Positions 10,198-21,162 of a stretch of 64,000 bases of DNA are shown in pieces (positions within the stretch are counted from its first letter, which is position 1; the number at the start of each line of letters is the position of its first letter). Below the pieces are notes generated by a model. It ran no database searches and had not been told where the DNA came from. It saw only the letters and a program-made list of their open reading frames with translations. The stretch comes from an uncultured Phocaeicola sp. (GTDB lineage: Bacteria > Bacteroidota > Bacteroidia > Bacteroidales > Bacteroidaceae). The translations under genes and the position numbers were made by a program. Location of the stretch: assembly GCA_944319745.1 (NCBI GenBank), contig CALUET010000008.1, positions 1 through 64,000 of the forward strand. The letters are read 5' to 3'.

Positions 10198-12822
10198 TTA
10201 TTTGCCTGTTACTATTTTCTTTATATCGTTCAGTTTGTTTAATGCCTCGACAGGCGTAAGATTATTTATGTCCGTATGGAGGATTTCATCTCGAATTTGA
10301 CATAATACGGGATCGTCCAATTGGAAAAAACTCAGTTGTATTCCGTCTGATACATTGCCTTCATTGTTCAATAAGACTTGGGGAGACAAATCTTTTTGTT
10401 TGTGTTCTTTTTCTAAAAGATGAAGAATTTCATCGGCACGCTTTACGATGTTTTTAGGCATTCCTGCCATTTTTGCAACGTGAATACCGAAGGAATGTTC
10501 ACTGCCTCCCCTTTCTAATTTTCGAAGGAATATGACCTTATTGTCTATTTCCTTCACCGATACATTGTAATTCTTTATGCGTGAGAACGAGTTTTCCATT
10601 TCGTTCAGTTCGTGATAATGTGTTGCAAACAATGTACGTGCTCTGGCTTTTTTATTTTCGTGGATATATTCTACAATGGCCCATGCGATGGATATTCCGT
10701 CGTATGTAGATGTTCCTCTTCCCAGTTCGTCGAAAAGTACAAGACTTCTCGGGGAAAGATTATTTAAAATATTGGCTGCTTCGTTCATTTCTACCATAAA
10801 AGTAGATTCACCCACGGAAATATTGTCGCTCGCTCCTACCCTTGTAAATATTTTATCTACTATTCCAATGTGTGCACTTTCGGCAGGTACGAAACAACCT
10901 ATCTGCGCCATTAAAGTAATAAGCGCCGTTTGTCGTAATAAAGCCGACTTTCCCGCCATGTTAGGGCCTGTGATGATTATGATTTGTTGTTTCTTTGTAT
11001 CCAGATAAACATCGTTGGCTATATAATGTTCTCCTGCGGGCAATTGTTTTTCTATTACCGGGTGACGTCCTTGTTTTATGTCAAGAACATCATTATCTTC
11101 TATGACCGGGCGAATATATTTATTCGATTTGGCAACGTTAGCAAAAGAAAGGAAACAGTCAAGGTTTGCTATTTTTACGGCATTTGTCTGGATGGCCGGA
11201 ATAAATTCCGATAATGCTTTTACCAAATCGTTGTATAGTTGTGTTTCAAGAATAAGGATTTTGTCTTCCGCTCCTAATATTTTTTCTTCATATTCTTTTA
11301 GTTCTTGTGTTATGTAGCGTTCGGCGTTTACTAAAGTTTGTTTTCTTATCCATTCTTCAGGCACTTTATCTTTGTGCGTATTTCGTACTTCTATATAGTA
11401 ACCGAAAACATTATTATAAGCTATTTTAAGGCTTGGTATGCCTGTTTTTTCTATTTCTCTTTGCTGTATTTGCAGTAAATAATCTTTTCCCGAATAAGAT
11501 ATTTTTCGCAATTCATCCAGTTCTTTGTTTACTCCTTCGGCTATGATTCCTCCTTTATTAACGAGTAAAGGTGGATCATTCTTTATTTCCTTTTCTATTC
11601 TTTCTCGTATGGGAATGCATAGATCAAGCTGTTCTCCTATCGACTTTAAGCTGTCGTTTTCTGCATTTAGACAGGCATTTTTTATGGATTCAACAGCATA
11701 TAATGCAATTTTTATTTGCACAACCTCACGTGGGGAAATGCGTCCTACTGCCGCTTTCGATGCGATGCGTTCCAAATCTCCTATCGAATGAAGTTTTTCT
11801 TCAATGAAATCTTTTAAGTCGGGTTCCTTGAAAAAGTATTCCACTGCATCCAAGCGTTTGTTAATAGTCTGCATATCTTTCAGAGGAAACACTATCCAAC
11901 GTTTCAGCATACGTGCTCCCATTGGACTTATCGTATAGTCTATGATATTTAAAAGACTGGTTCCGTCTTCGTTCATGCTGTCGATCAATTCCAGGCTTCT
12001 TATGGTAAATTTGTCCAAACGAACGTAACGGTCTTCCTCTATTCTGGAGAGTGATGTGATATGACTTATCTGGTAATGTTGTGTCATATCGAGGTATTGT
12101 AGTATGGCACCCGAGGCAATGATTCCGTTTTTCAGGTGTTCTACACCAAAACCTTTCAGATTTTTTGTTTCAAAGTGTTTCAGCAGTTTTTCCCTTGCCG
12201 ACGTTTCGGTAAATACCCAGTCGTCGAGTTCGAAAGTAAAGTATTTGTTTCCAAATTTACTTTCAAACAATGTTTTCTTTCCTCGCTCGAAAAGAACTTC
12301 TTTAGGGGCGAAGTTGTTCATGAGTTTATCTGCGTAATCGAAGGAACCTTCGGCGGTCATAAATTCTCCGGTCGATATGTCGAGGAAAGCAATTCCACAA
12401 GCCGTTTTACCAAAATGTATGGCAGCCAGAAAATTGTTTTCCTTATAAGAAAGAACATTATCGCTTATTGCTACTCCCGGTGTAACGAGTTCGGTTATGC
12501 CGCGCTTCACCAGCTTTTTTGTAGTTTTCGGATCTTCCAGCTGATCACAAATGGCTACTCTTTTCCCTGCGCGTATAAGTTTTGGCAAATAAGTGTCGAG
12601 TGCATGATGAGGAAATCCGGCCATTTCTACTTTTTTATTCTGGCCGTTTGCCCGTTTGGTCAGGGTGATACCCAGTATATTTGCCGCGATAATTGCATCT
12701 TCAGAGTATGTTTCATAAAAATCGCCGCATCGGAACAGCATAATCGCATCGGGATGTTTTGACTTCAATTCGAAATATTGCTTCATCATTGGAGTCATTA
12801 CGATGTCATTATCTTTTGTCAC
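10198..12822 (-). CDS. mutS: DNA mismatch repair protein MutS
   Basis: Recognises base-base mismatches and small loops and starts mismatch repair through MutL. It is 874 residues, the normal MutS1 length. The N-terminal mismatch-binding domain has the FxE motif within [10 protein letters not shown] (near residue 31). The C-terminal ATPase has Walker A GPNMAGKS (near 619), Walker [13 protein letters not shown] and the ATHYHEL segment. mutL is not in the window. It has its own promoter about 160 bases upstream and ends at a terminator shared with nadA. Confidence 0.97.
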   Translation of the reverse strand: MTKDNDIVMTPMMKQYFELKSKHPDAIMLFRCGDFYETYSEDAIIAANILGITLTKRANGQNKKVEMAGFPHHALDTYLPKLIRAGKRVAICDQLEDPKTTKKLVKRGITELVTPGVAISDNVLSYKENNFLAAIHFGKTACGIAFLDISTGEFMTAEGSFDYADKLMNNFAPKEVLFERGKKTLFESKFGNKYFTFELDDWVFTETSAREKLLKHFETKNLKGFGVEHLKNGIIASGAILQYLDMTQHYQISHITSLSRIEEDRYVRLDKFTIRSLELIDSMNEDGTSLLNIIDYTISPMGARMLKRWIVFPLKDMQTINKRLDAVEYFFKEPDLKDFIEEKLHSIGDLERIASKAAVGRISPREVVQIKIALYAVESIKNACLNAENDSLKSIGEQLDLCIPIRERIEKEIKNDPPLLVNKGGIIAEGVNKELDELRKISYSGKDYLLQIQQREIEKTGIPSLKIAYNNVFGYYIEVRNTHKDKVPEEWIRKQTLVNAERYITQELKEYEEKILGAEDKILILETQLYNDLVKALSEFIPAIQTNAVKIANLDCFLSFANVAKSNKYIRPVIEDNDVLDIKQGRHPVIEKQLPAGEHYIANDVYLDTKKQQIIIITGPNMAGKSALLRQTALITLMAQIGCFVPAESAHIGIVDKIFTRVGASDNISVGESTFMVEMNEAANILNNLSPRSLVLFDELGRGTSTYDGISIAWAIVEYIHENKKARARTLFATHYHELNEMENSFSRIKNYNVSVKEIDNKVIFLRKLERGGSEHSFGIHVAKMAGMPKNIVKRADEILHLLEKEHKQKDLSPQVLLNNEGNVSDGIQLSFFQLDDPVLCQIRDEILHTDINNLTPVEALNKLNDIKKIVTGK

Positions 12823-12982
12823 TTTGTCAATCCTTTCTTTCTTTATTGCAAAGAATAAAATAAGTAAACGGTATTAAAGATAGATTTTTTTAAGTTGTAC
12901 ACGATGTAAGTGTAAAAAATCAGCGGCGTTTTTTTCTTTTCAAACGGTATGACTTTACATTAAAATACGAACAACTCTATTG

Positions 12983-13013
12983 CAAAAATAGCCAAATTCT
13001 TCAAAATATCAAA
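12983..13013 (-). promoter_or_regulatory. mutS promoter (-33/-7)
   Basis: Minus-strand TTTG (13013-13010), 19 bases, then TATTTTTG (12990-12983): both elements match the consensus exactly. It predicts a leader of about 155 bases. The rest of the 339-base gap between mutS and the sugar transporter holds only this promoter and the transporter's terminator. Confidence 0.65.
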
Positions 13014-13093
13014 GTGCGTATTATTATTGATTTCCTTTGTTTATCATAAAGAAAACGGGTGAGAAATATTTCGCATGGGATGTTTCTTGCATG

Positions 13094-13132
13094 AAAAAAG
13101 GGAAAAGTTAGAATTTTATCTTAACCTTTCCC
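13094..13132 (-). terminator. Terminator of the xylose operon
   Basis: Minus-strand hairpin with arms GGGAAAAGTTA (13100-13110) and TAACCTTTCCC (13122-13132), one A-C mismatch. It is followed by six T. It lies 30 bases past the transporter stop codon. Confidence 0.8.
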
Positions 13133-13161
13133 TTTATGTTTCGTGGTGTTCAATAATAAAC

Positions 13162-14640
13162 TTACCGGTGTTTTTTCCAGAAGTTTGTCATGTCTTCCAA
13201 GGTTTTTCCTTTTGTTTCGGGTACAAGTTTCCATACAAACAAGGCGGCTATCACGCAAATTATGCCATATAAACCGTAAACAAACATGTGTCCGAACTTT
13301 TCTCCCATGTCGCCTGCGCTGATGTTATACAAAGGCAAGAAGGTGGATGAGACAATAAAATTGAATATCCATTGGAAAGCAACGGCAATGGCTACGGCAG
13401 CGCCGCGAATAGTGTTGGGAAATATTTCGGCTATCAGTACCCAACAAATAGGTCCCCAACTAAACATAAACGAAGCACTGTAAACCATAATGCTGCAAAC
13501 AGACAGGAACGGCGGCATATCCGGAACAGCATTACATAGCGTTACTCCGAAAGCACCGAGGGCCATTCCTATTGATCCGCAAATAAGCAAAGGTTTTCTT
13601 CCCAATTTTTCCACTGTAAAGACGGCAAAAAGGGTAAACAATAAGTTGACGATTCCCATAAAAACTGTTTGCATCATCGGACTATCCATGCCCATTGATT
13701 CGAAAATTCTCGGGGCGAAGTAAAGAACAGCATTAATTCCTACCGCTTGTTGAAAGACACTTAACATGATGCCTATGAAGATGATAAACCATCCGTACGT
13801 AAACAATTTCTCTGTTTTTTCCTCGGCCGTGGCTTTAATGTCCGCCAGGATTGATTTGGCCTTTGCCGTTCCGTTTATGTGTGAAAGCACTTGCAATGCT
13901 TTTTCATCGCGTTTGCATAAAGCCAAATATCGCGGAGTTTCAGGAATAAACATTACCAGTATGGTAAAAAGGCCGGCAGGCCATGCTTCACTTACGAACA
14001 TCAATCGCCAGCCTGTTTCGGTTGCCCAACCGGAAACTTCGGGATTGATTACTTGGTTTATGCCTTCGATTGCTTTGATGACAGGGTTTATATGACTTCC
14101 CAGAATGAGAAAATTTACGAAATAGACGACGAGTTGTCCGAAGATGATGGCAAACTGATTCCATGAAACCAGGGTACCTCTAATATTACTCGGTGCAACT
14201 TCCGCTATATACATGGGGCATATAGCCGATGCCAGACCTACGCCTATACCGCCCAATATGCGGTAAAAGTTAAAAGCAATAAGTAAAGAAAAAGAAGGTT
14301 TTCCGTAATCGAATAACAAAAACTCCGGGTAGTAAGATCCTAAAGCCGAAAGGAAAAACAAAACACCGGCGATGAATAATGTTTTTTTCCGCCCGTACTT
14401 TGAGGCAAGAAGTCCCGAAATGGCACTACCTATAATGCAACCTATCAATGCACTTGAGGAAGTGATTCCGTGCATGCCATCGGTGTATACAAAATCTGTT
14501 GCCCGTAGGAAAAAAGCTTGAAGGCCTTTTTCTGCTCCTGAGATTACGGCGGTATCATAACCGAAAAGCAATCCTCCCAGTACAGCAACGAGAACAATGG
14601 AAAAAAGATAAATTTTGCTTCCTTTTTCTGTGTGGTTCAT
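13162..14640 (-). CDS. Sugar porter, MFS family (probable xylose/H+ symporter)
   Basis: A 492-residue inner-membrane protein with about 12 membrane segments. Sugar-porter signatures are all visible: GYDTAVISGAEKGLQAFF in helix 1, SKYGRKKT in the first cytoplasmic loop, YRILGGIGVGLASAICPMYIAE, QQAVGINAVLYFAPRIFESMG in helix 7, EKLGRKPLL and the C-terminal PETKGKTLEDM. The adjacency to xylA and xylB makes xylose the likely substrate (XylE-like). Translation probably starts at the ATG at 14640; the frame is open 21 codons further but that part is not porter-like. It is the last gene of the xyl operon, about 100 bases after xylA. Confidence 0.88.
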   Translation of the reverse strand: MNHTEKGSKIYLFSIVLVAVLGGLLFGYDTAVISGAEKGLQAFFLRATDFVYTDGMHGITSSSALIGCIIGSAISGLLASKYGRKKTLFIAGVLFFLSALGSYYPEFLLFDYGKPSFSLLIAFNFYRILGGIGVGLASAICPMYIAEVAPSNIRGTLVSWNQFAIIFGQLVVYFVNFLILGSHINPVIKAIEGINQVINPEVSGWATETGWRLMFVSEAWPAGLFTILVMFIPETPRYLALCKRDEKALQVLSHINGTAKAKSILADIKATAEEKTEKLFTYGWFIIFIGIMLSVFQQAVGINAVLYFAPRIFESMGMDSPMMQTVFMGIVNLLFTLFAVFTVEKLGRKPLLICGSIGMALGAFGVTLCNAVPDMPPFLSVCSIMVYSASFMFSWGPICWVLIAEIFPNTIRGAAVAIAVAFQWIFNFIVSSTFLPLYNISAGDMGEKFGHMFVYGLYGIICVIAALFVWKLVPETKGKTLEDMTNFWKKHR

Positions 14641-14740
14641 GATATAAAAAGATAAAGGCGAAGAATGAACTAATAAGGTTTCCGTATAGGAAAAAGAGAG
14701 CAATGCATTTCCTTAATAATTCATTCTTCGTTGAAAAACA

Positions 14741-16057
14741 TTAGCAGTACATATTAATAATAGCCTCGTATAATTCTTGTTTTCCGCTGGTTTGTTTAGG
14801 CTCTCCCTTTGTTTTTGCATAAGAAACAACGTCTTCCAGCGTCAGTTTACCGTCTTCAAAGTCTTTCCCCATCCCGCTGTCGAAGGAAGCATAACGTTTT
14901 GCCAACATTTTTTTGTAGGGTGATTCCGTCAGTATTCTCGCGGCATTTTCCAAAGCCCGTGCCATTGCATCCATCCCCGCAATGTGAGCTATAAAAATAT
15001 CTTCGAGGTCGGTAGAGTTACGGCGCGTTTTGGCATCGAAGTTCGATCCGCCGGTTCCCAGTCCTCCATTGCGGATTATCTGCATCATGGCCTGGGTAAG
15101 TTCGTAAATGTCGATGGGGAATTGGTCGGTATCCCAGCCGTTTTGATAATCTCCCCGGTTGGCATCGATGGAACCCAACATGTTGTTGTCTACAGCCACT
15201 GCCAGTTCATGTTCAAAAGTATGCCCGGCAAGTGTTGCATGATTTACTTCAATGTTTACTTTGAAGTCCTTATCCAGACCATTTGCCCGAAGGAAACCGA
15301 TGACTGTTTCGGTATCTACATCGTATTGATGCTTGGTCGGTTCCATAGGTTTCGGCTCGATTAAGAAAGTTCCCGTAAATCCTTTGGCCCGGGCATAGTC
15401 GCGTGCCATTTTAAGCATCTGCGCCAAATGATTTTTTTCGCGCTTCTGGTCGGTATTCAATAACGACATGTAACCTTCTCTCCCGCCCCAGAAAACATAA
15501 TTGCTTCCGCCTAATTCGATGGTGGCGTCGATGGCATTTTTTATTTGAACCATTGCTCTGGCTACTACATCGAAGTCCGGATTGGTGGCAGCCCCGTTCA
15601 TATAACGTTTATGACCGAATACATTGGCTGTTCCCCACAGGAGTTTTATGCCGGTTTCTGCCTGCTTTTGTTTCAAATAAGCTGTTATTTGCTTTAGATT
15701 GTCTTCATATTCTTCAATGGTATTGGCCTCTTCACACAGATCTACATCGTGGAAACAGTAGTATTCGATGCCCAGCTTTTGCATGATTTCAAAGCCGGCA
15801 TCGGCTTTATGTTTGGCGGCTGTCAGTTTGTCGGCGCTGTCGTTCCAGGGAAAAGTTTTGGTTCCGGTACCGAATTGGTCGCTTCCTTCTGCACATAGTG
15901 TGTGCCACCATGCCATTGAGAACTTCAACCAATCTTTCATTTTCTTGCCTAAAATGATTTTTTCTGCATCGTAATAACGATAAGCCAATGGGTTTTTACT
16001 TTCTTTTCCTTCGAATTTGATTTTTCCTATTTCCGGGAAATATTCTTTTGTATTCAT
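14741..16057 (-). CDS. xylA: Xylose isomerase
   Basis: Converts D-xylose to D-xylulose, a Mg- or Mn-dependent tetrameric cytoplasmic enzyme. The 438-residue protein has the family signatures [17 protein letters not shown] (near residue 185) and [15 protein letters not shown] (near 230) with metal-binding Glu, and FHDVDLCEE with the catalytic His. The length is that of the class II isomerases. The ATG at 16057 precedes [17 protein letters not shown], the usual start of Bacteroidetes XylA; an upstream in-frame extension is not similar to the family. It is the middle gene of the operon, 56 bases after xylB. Confidence 0.97.
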   Translation of the reverse strand: MNTKEYFPEIGKIKFEGKESKNPLAYRYYDAEKIILGKKMKDWLKFSMAWWHTLCAEGSDQFGTGTKTFPWNDSADKLTAAKHKADAGFEIMQKLGIEYYCFHDVDLCEEANTIEEYEDNLKQITAYLKQKQAETGIKLLWGTANVFGHKRYMNGAATNPDFDVVARAMVQIKNAIDATIELGGSNYVFWGGREGYMSLLNTDQKREKNHLAQMLKMARDYARAKGFTGTFLIEPKPMEPTKHQYDVDTETVIGFLRANGLDKDFKVNIEVNHATLAGHTFEHELAVAVDNNMLGSIDANRGDYQNGWDTDQFPIDIYELTQAMMQIIRNGGLGTGGSNFDAKTRRNSTDLEDIFIAHIAGMDAMARALENAARILTESPYKKMLAKRYASFDSGMGKDFEDGKLTLEDVVSYAKTKGEPKQTSGKQELYEAIINMYC

Positions 16058-16113
16058 GGTTAAAATGAATTTTATGTGTCGTTTAAGCGACAGGGTTAAT
16101 ACTATATTAATGT

Positions 16114-17622
16114 TTATTTGTCTTCTTGCTTTCGGGAAATGGTTTCCTCCAACAAGTTTTTCCATCGGGAATAAGCTGTTGCATATTCGCCTTGTTTTTG
16201 TGAATCGGGGGAAATGACCTCTAGTTTTTTCAGTGTTGAAAATGCTTCATTATGGTCTTTGTATATTCCAATGCCGATGCCTGCTCCTTTGGCAGCTCCC
16301 GTTGCTCCGTCGGTATCGTACAGTTCGATGGTGGCATTTGTCACGTTGGCCAGCGCATCTCGAAAGAGTGGACTGAGAAACATGTTTGCATGTCCTGCGT
16401 GAATCTTCCTGACGGATATTCCGGTTTGTTCCATTATATCGATGCCATACTTGAAGGAAAATGCAATACTTTCTTGGGCGGCTCGCAGTAAATGTGCCTT
16501 TTTATGGCGGTTAAAATCGATGCCGTGAATGGAACAACTCGTCTTGCGATTTTCCAACATCCTTTCGCTTCCGTTGCCGAAAGGCAATATGCAAACACCT
16601 TCACTGCCAACGGGTACTTGGTTTGCCATCATGTTTATTTCATCGTAAGAGATTTTTTCAGAGAAAAGGGTGTGTTTCATCCACGAATTAAGGATGCCTG
16701 TTCCGTTGATGCACAGCAAAACTCCCAGACGGGGCTGCTTTGAAGTATGATTAACATGGGCAAAGTTGTTTATGCGGCTTTCGGGATCGTAGTTTATGTT
16801 TGCGTTTATTCCATATACAACTCCGCTGGTTCCTGCCGTGGAGGCTATCTCTCCCGGATTGAAAACATTAAGCGATAAAGCATTGTTTGGCTGGTCTCCG
16901 GCGCGGTAAGTGATGGGGATTCCTTTGGGCAGTCCCAGTTCTTCGGCTGCTTTTGCGCTAACTTTTCCCTGTTCCCCGAAGGTGGGACAGACGGAAGGCA
17001 GTAGTGAATGATCGAATCCGTAGTACTGCATGAGAAAATCGGCTACTTTGTTTTCCTTGAAATCCCAGAAAATTCCTTCCGACAGGCCGGATACTGTTGT
17101 ACAAATTGTGCCGCTCAATCGCATGGCAATATATTCTCCCGGCAGCATGATCTTGTCAATCTTTTTATATATGTCCGGTTCGTTTTCTTTAACCCATGCC
17201 AGTTTAGATGCTGTAAAGTTTCCGGGTGAATTCAACAAGTGCGAGAGACATTGTTCTTTTCCTAAGGTTTCGAAGGCACGATTCCCGTAGGGAACGGCAC
17301 GAGAGTCGCACCAGATAATGGCCGGACGTAGCGGTTTTTGATGTCTGTCAACGCATACCAATCCGTGCATTTGGTAAGAGATTCCTATCGCTTTTATGCC
17401 TTCGCCGTGATGTATGTCGGCCTCTTTTAAAACGGCATTGGTGGCAAGTTTCAGATATTCCCACCAGCTTTCCGGATTTTGTTCGGCCCATCCCGGTCTG
17501 ACGGAGATTATTTCTGCTTCGGTTTTCGGGAAAAAATCCGAAGCCACACACCTTCCGTTTTCAGCATTAATGAGACTTGCTTTGACAGATGAGCTGCCGA
17601 TGTCATAACCTAACAGATACAT
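16114..17622 (-). CDS. xylB: Xylulokinase (FGGY family)
   Basis: Phosphorylates D-xylulose to xylulose 5-phosphate, feeding the pentose phosphate pathway. The 502-residue kinase opens with the nucleotide-binding [16 protein letters not shown] and contains the FGGY features [21 protein letters not shown] (catalytic Asp) and [10 protein letters not shown]. The identification as xylulokinase rather than another FGGY kinase rests on xylA being the next gene. It is the first gene of the operon, with a leader of about 275 bases. Confidence 0.93.
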   Translation of the reverse strand: MYLLGYDIGSSSVKASLINAENGRCVASDFFPKTEAEIISVRPGWAEQNPESWWEYLKLATNAVLKEADIHHGEGIKAIGISYQMHGLVCVDRHQKPLRPAIIWCDSRAVPYGNRAFETLGKEQCLSHLLNSPGNFTASKLAWVKENEPDIYKKIDKIMLPGEYIAMRLSGTICTTVSGLSEGIFWDFKENKVADFLMQYYGFDHSLLPSVCPTFGEQGKVSAKAAEELGLPKGIPITYRAGDQPNNALSLNVFNPGEIASTAGTSGVVYGINANINYDPESRINNFAHVNHTSKQPRLGVLLCINGTGILNSWMKHTLFSEKISYDEINMMANQVPVGSEGVCILPFGNGSERMLENRKTSCSIHGIDFNRHKKAHLLRAAQESIAFSFKYGIDIMEQTGISVRKIHAGHANMFLSPLFRDALANVTNATIELYDTDGATGAAKGAGIGIGIYKDHNEAFSTLKKLEVISPDSQKQGEYATAYSRWKNLLEETISRKQEDK

Positions 17623-17899
17623 TTTATATAGATTATTCGTTTATGATTGAAATAAATATGTCGTCTTTGTTCTATGGTAACGCATCTTTTCCGGGAAAAG
17701 AGCGGCGCTTTGCTGCAGTATTTTGCTTATGAAATTTTTCGGGGACGGAAAAACAGATTTCCCTGTGGGTAATCGTTTTTGCGAGAACGGCACATCGTTG
17801 TGTTTCTCTCGTGAGTGAATTCATGCAAGACTTAAGCGATGTCTGCCTACAAGTATGGAGGCATTTGTTTTTTTATGTTCCGCATTGTATTTCATTTAA
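17623..17899 (-). other. Long 5' leader of the xyl operon
   Basis: From the predicted start of transcription to the xylB ATG there are about 275 untranslated bases. Short hairpins are possible on the minus strand (TGCCT...AGGCA around 17840-17870; CGAGA...TCTCG around 17780-17815), but I recognise no known riboswitch and no convincing small frame. No xylR-type regulator lies nearby. Upstream of the promoter, 17936-18080 holds nothing I can identify. Confidence 0.35.
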
Positions 17900-17905
17900 G
17901 CTTTA

Positions 17906-17935
17906 CAAATATAGGGAAGTTTTCCAGAAAAACAA
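17906..17935 (-). promoter_or_regulatory. Promoter of the xyl operon (-33/-7)
   Basis: Minus-strand TTG (17935-17933), 19 bases, then TATATTTG (17913-17906), a full consensus match. It is the only such pair between tRNA-Gln and xylB. Confidence 0.6.
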
Positions 17936-18081
17936 TATTGTGAATCAATTTTTTAGGCGATACGCCGAATTCGTGTTCGGTGTCTGTGCGTTTGAAAGAG
18001 TAAAAAGAAGGAAGTGTACGGATGGAAGGATTACGATGTTTTCATGAGAAGTACGAAATGTTTTTGTGAAGACATCGGGTA

Positions 18082-18123
18082 AAAATAAAGGAGTTATCCG
18101 TACATCTTGCGGATAACTCCTTT
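18082..18123 (-). terminator. Terminator after tRNA-Gln
   Basis: Perfect 14-bp stem (18087-18100 with 18110-18123) with a 9-base loop, directly downstream of the tRNA on the minus strand and followed by TTTATTTTT. Confidence 0.85.
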
Positions 18124-18128
18124 ATAAG

Positions 18129-18200
18129 TTGGACTACCAGGACTCGAACCTGGGCAAACAGAACCAAAACCTGTTGTGCTACCATTACACCATAGTCCAA
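18129..18200 (-). tRNA. tRNA-Gln (anticodon TTG)
   Basis: A complete 72-base cloverleaf on the minus strand. The acceptor stem is TTGGACT/AGTCCAA, the anticodon stem ACAGG/TCTGT encloses loop TTTTGGT (anticodon TTG, Gln), and the T arm CCAGG-TTCGAGT-CCTGG is intact. It has its own promoter and terminator. Confidence 0.97.
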
Positions 18201-18228
18201 ACTTTTTCGTTTTCCTTGGAAAACGTTG

Positions 18229-18261
18229 CAAAGATAATTGTTTTAAATGATATAATCCAAA
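18229..18261 (-). promoter_or_regulatory. Promoter of tRNA-Gln (-33/-7)
   Basis: Minus-strand TTTG (18261-18258), 21 bases, then TATCTTTG (18236-18229), about 29 bases before the tRNA. Both boxes match exactly. Confidence 0.7.
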
Positions 18262-18344
18262 TAATTCATTTACTTTTTTCTTTTGTCTTACATTACTTCG
18301 TCTTTTGAAAAGACATTTCCCGCGGGGTATAATAAACGTGGAAT

Positions 18345-18385
18345 AAAAAACGTAAAGTTGAAAAAACAAATTCAACTTTACGTTT
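18345..18385 (-). terminator. Terminator of the rnpA-yidD-tatD-tyrS operon
   Basis: Perfect 15-bp stem AAACGTAAAGTTGAA (18348-18362) with its complement at 18371-18385 and an 8-base loop. On the minus strand it is followed by a T run. It lies about 30 bases past the tyrS stop. Confidence 0.85.
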
Positions 18386-18413
18386 GAGTTTTTATAAGAT
18401 TGATGTCTTGTTT

Positions 18414-19706
18414 TTATTTGGCTATCAGCAGATAATAATTCTTTTTTCCTCGTTGAACCAATAAATATTTTCCGTCCAGCAGATCGTTTGTCGTAATCAT
18501 TTGATCGAAAGCCGTCAGTTTTTCTTTGTTAAGCGATACGCCTCCTCCTTGAACCAACTTGCGCATTTCTCCTTTTGAAGGGAATACGTTTGCTTTTTCA
18601 GTGAATAAATCGACAGCTTTTACGCCGTTCTCCAGATCGGTTTTTGCTATTTCAAACTGAGGAACTCCCTCGAAGACTGACAAAAGCGTAGCTTCGTCTA
18701 TCTTCTTTAGTGCGTCCGAAGTTGCGTTTCCAAAGAGAATTTCCGAAGCTTCCACTGCGGCGTTGTAGTCGGCTTCCGAGTGTACCATGACCGTAACTTC
18801 GCGCGCCAGTCGCTTCTGGAGTGCGCGCAAATGAGGAGCTTCCTTGTGGGTTTTTACCAGATTTTCTATTTCCTCTTTGCTGAGGGAAGTAAATATTTTG
18901 ATGTATCGTTCGGCATCTTCATCGCTTACGTTCAGCCAGAACTGGTAGAATTTATAAGGTGAAGTGTATCGAGGATCGAGCCATACGTTTCCTGATTCCG
19001 TCTTGCCGAATTTTCCTCCGTCGGCCTTTGTTATCAGCGGACAGGTTAAAGCAAATGCTTCTCCCCCATTCGTGCGTCTGATCAATTCGGTACCCGTTGT
19101 AATGTTTCCCCATTGATCGGAACCTCCCATTTGAAGTTTGCAGTTTTTTGTTTCATATAAATGCAAAAAGTCGTAGGCCTGCAAAAGCTGGTATGTAAAT
19201 TCGGTGAATGAAAGTCCGTCGCGTGCTTCTCCGTTCAAGCGCTTCTGTACGGAATCTTTTGCCATCATATAGTTTACCGTAATGTGTTTTCCCACGGTAC
19301 GGGCGAAGTCAAGGAAAGTGAAATCCTTCATCCAATCGTAATTGTTTACCAGTTCCGCTTTGTTGGGGGCGTCGGAATCAAAGTCAAGAAATTTGCTTAA
19401 TTGTTTCTTAATGCATTCTTGATTATGTCTTAATGTCTCTTCGTCCAGCAGATTTCTTTCCGCCGATTTACCCGACGGATCGCCTATCATACCGGTAGCT
19501 CCGCCCACGAGGGCCAAAGGTTTATGCCCGCATCTTTGGAAATGTTTTAAAATCATTACGCTGACCAAATGCCCGATATGAAGAGAATCGGCCGTCGGAT
19601 CGATGCCGACATAAGCTGTTACCATTCCTTTTTCAAGCAATTCTTCTGTGCCCGGCATCATCGTATGAATCATTCCGCGCCATCTTAATTCTTCTACAAA
19701 GTTCAT
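18414..19706 (-). CDS. tyrS: Tyrosyl-tRNA synthetase
   Basis: Charges tRNA-Tyr with tyrosine. The 430-residue class I synthetase has the HIGH-like motif [11 protein letters not shown] near residue 45, [17 protein letters not shown] after it, the KMSKS-like loop [13 protein letters not shown] near 232, and a C-terminal S4 RNA-binding domain (about 365-430). The ATG at 19706 gives the usual [11 protein letters not shown] start; a 15-codon in-frame extension is unlikely. It is the last gene after rnpA, yidD and tatD on the minus strand, 47 bases after tatD. Confidence 0.96.
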   Translation of the reverse strand: MNFVEELRWRGMIHTMMPGTEELLEKGMVTAYVGIDPTADSLHIGHLVSVMILKHFQRCGHKPLALVGGATGMIGDPSGKSAERNLLDEETLRHNQECIKKQLSKFLDFDSDAPNKAELVNNYDWMKDFTFLDFARTVGKHITVNYMMAKDSVQKRLNGEARDGLSFTEFTYQLLQAYDFLHLYETKNCKLQMGGSDQWGNITTGTELIRRTNGGEAFALTCPLITKADGGKFGKTESGNVWLDPRYTSPYKFYQFWLNVSDEDAERYIKIFTSLSKEEIENLVKTHKEAPHLRALQKRLAREVTVMVHSEADYNAAVEASEILFGNATSDALKKIDEATLLSVFEGVPQFEIAKTDLENGVKAVDLFTEKANVFPSKGEMRKLVQGGGVSLNKEKLTAFDQMITTNDLLDGKYLLVQRGKKNYYLLIAK

Positions 19707-19753
19707 CGAATGAGTACTTAAATTAATAGTTTTTTTATAGGATTGCGACAAAA

Positions 19754-20419
19754 TTACGACTTTTTGCCGAATAAGCTGTTTTTTATCCGATTAAAAAAGA
19801 GTTTATCGACGGTTTCTTTTATTTCTTTGGTGAGAATCTTGCAGGGGATCTTCCTCGTTGCTGCCGCCTTTTCATATAGAAAAGATATATCAGCGTTGCT
19901 GTTGTCTGTTTCCAACAAATAGTGTCCTTTTGGTACTGACTGCAAGGCTTCCGGGTGATATTTCTCCCCGAAAGACAGAATGAATCCGTTTCTTATCAAA
20001 CTTTCCGCCAGTTCTTTTTTTCCTCTGAAACCGTGAATTATCCAAGATTGTTTCGGCTTTAGGCTTTTTTTCAGGGCAATGATTTCGTTGAACGCCTTTA
20101 CGCAGTGAATAAATACCGGGAGTTTTTCTTCCTCCGAAAGGGTTGTGATGAAATGAAAAGCCTTTATTTGCAATTCAAACGGCGTGTTGCACAGTTTGTC
20201 CAGCCCGCTTTCTCCTAAGGCAACGATGCGTTTATCTGCCAATATGTTTTCAATCCATTTCATTTGCATCGGGAAGTCTTCTTCGGAAAGATGCCACGGA
20301 TGGATTCCTGCGGCGAGAAAAACCACGTTGTCCGGCAGCGGACTGTCGTACATGCAGCAGCTGAATATGGCTGAATCGGCCTTTTCCGGCAGGTGGTGGG
20401 TGTGGGCATCGAATGTCAT
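19754..20419 (-). CDS. TatD-family metal-dependent hydrolase
   Basis: A 221-residue amidohydrolase-fold protein of the TatD family, whose members act as 3'-5' exonucleases or phosphoesterases on nucleic acids. The N-terminal FDAHTHHL metal motif, the central [26 protein letters not shown] and the late LLETDNS Asp are in order. It is shorter than E. coli TatD (260), mainly in the loop after strand 1, a form common in Bacteroidetes. It lies between yidD (18 bases upstream) and tyrS, probably cotranscribed. Confidence 0.88.
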   Translation of the reverse strand: MTFDAHTHHLPEKADSAIFSCCMYDSPLPDNVVFLAAGIHPWHLSEEDFPMQMKWIENILADKRIVALGESGLDKLCNTPFELQIKAFHFITTLSEEEKLPVFIHCVKAFNEIIALKKSLKPKQSWIIHGFRGKKELAESLIRNGFILSFGEKYHPEALQSVPKGHYLLETDNSNADISFLYEKAAATRKIPCKILTKEIKETVDKLFFNRIKNSLFGKKS

Positions 20420-20437
20420 GGTTCGGGATGAATGGTT

Positions 20438-20659
20438 TTATGGAACGGGATCGTATCCTGATCCTCCCCAGGGATGGCAACGTAAAATTCGGCGGATTGC
20501 CAGATAAAGCCCTTTGAAGGGACCGTGTTTTTTCAAGGCTTCAATGGCATATTGCGAGCATGTCGGAGTGAAACGACACGATGGAGGAGTAAAAGGAGAG
20601 ATACAGTTACGGTAAAAGTAGATGGGCAACAGCAGCAAATATGTAAGTAGTTTTTTCAT
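20438..20659 (-). CDS. yidD: Membrane protein insertion efficiency factor YidD
   Basis: A 73-residue protein that assists YidC-dependent membrane-protein insertion, associated with the inner membrane. An N-terminal hydrophobic stretch [14 protein letters not shown] is followed by the family signature [16 protein letters not shown] and [13 protein letters not shown]. Its start overlaps the rnpA stop by 4 bases, the conserved rnpA-yidD pairing. Confidence 0.95.
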   Translation of the reverse strand: MKKLLTYLLLLPIYFYRNCISPFTPPSCRFTPTCSQYAIEALKKHGPFKGLYLAIRRILRCHPWGGSGYDPVP

Positions 20660-21051
20660 ACGATACGTTCTGCGATGAGTTGCAACAGCTTCTTTACTTT
20701 TTCTTCTACCGTAGAAGTAGGATAAAGACGGTTATCCAGCCAGATAAAGGCGATGAGAAGTCTTTGTTTCGATGCTGTTGTTGCATCAAAAAGTATTTGT
20801 TTGTTTGTGCGGTACGACTCGCGTATTTGGCGTTTTACCCGGTTTCTTTTTACTGCTCGTTTGAAGCGTTTTTTGGGAACGCTTATTAAAACAGAAACAT
20901 TCGCGGGGATGTTTGTATCGGAGAACGTATATACGACTCGTAAAGGAAATGCAGAAAACGATTTGCTTCCCCCGGAGAATAATTTTTCTATCAGGATTCG
21001 GCTGTTCAAACGCTCCGCTTTACGAAAAGTATGTATAGGTTGTTCTCCCAT
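20656..21051 (-). CDS. rnpA: Ribonuclease P protein component
   Basis: The 131-residue basic protein partner of the RNase P ribozyme, which matures tRNA 5' ends. The RNR signature [21 protein letters not shown] (about residues 62-82) is intact, as is the upstream [14 protein letters not shown]. rpmH, the usual neighbour in many phyla, is not next to it. It is the first gene of a four-gene unit, with a -7-like box sitting inside an upstream inverted repeat. Confidence 0.95.
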   Translation of the reverse strand: MGEQPIHTFRKAERLNSRILIEKLFSGGSKSFSAFPLRVVYTFSDTNIPANVSVLISVPKKRFKRAVKRNRVKRQIRESYRTNKQILFDATTASKQRLLIAFIWLDNRLYPTSTVEEKVKKLLQLIAERIV

Positions 21052-21073
21052 AAATGCTTATATCTGTTGGTTG

Positions 21074-21131
21074 TAAAGAAATAAAGAATCTGTAAATAAG
21101 CAAAGGTATTTACAGATTCTTTATTTCTTTA
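21074..21131. repeat. 25-bp perfect inverted repeat with a promoter box in its loop
   Basis: The arms 21074-21098 and 21107-21131 are perfectly complementary over 25 bp and AT-rich, separated by an 8-base loop. It lies between hemD (stop 31 bases away) and rnpA (start 23 bases away). On the minus strand TACCTTTG (21108-21101), an exact -7 box, spans the loop. The hairpin may terminate hemD transcription while the loop box starts rnpA transcription; a CAAA at 21134-21137 would give a -33 with a 25-base gap, longer than normal. Confidence 0.8.
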
Positions 21132-21162
21132 ATCAAATGTTTATGGACGATAAATTATCTGC

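Noticed and set aside
17811-18047. Plus-strand 78-codon frame upstream of tRNA-Gln
   Set aside because: It overlaps the minus-strand xyl promoter, has no promoter or start context of its own and no protein-like composition.
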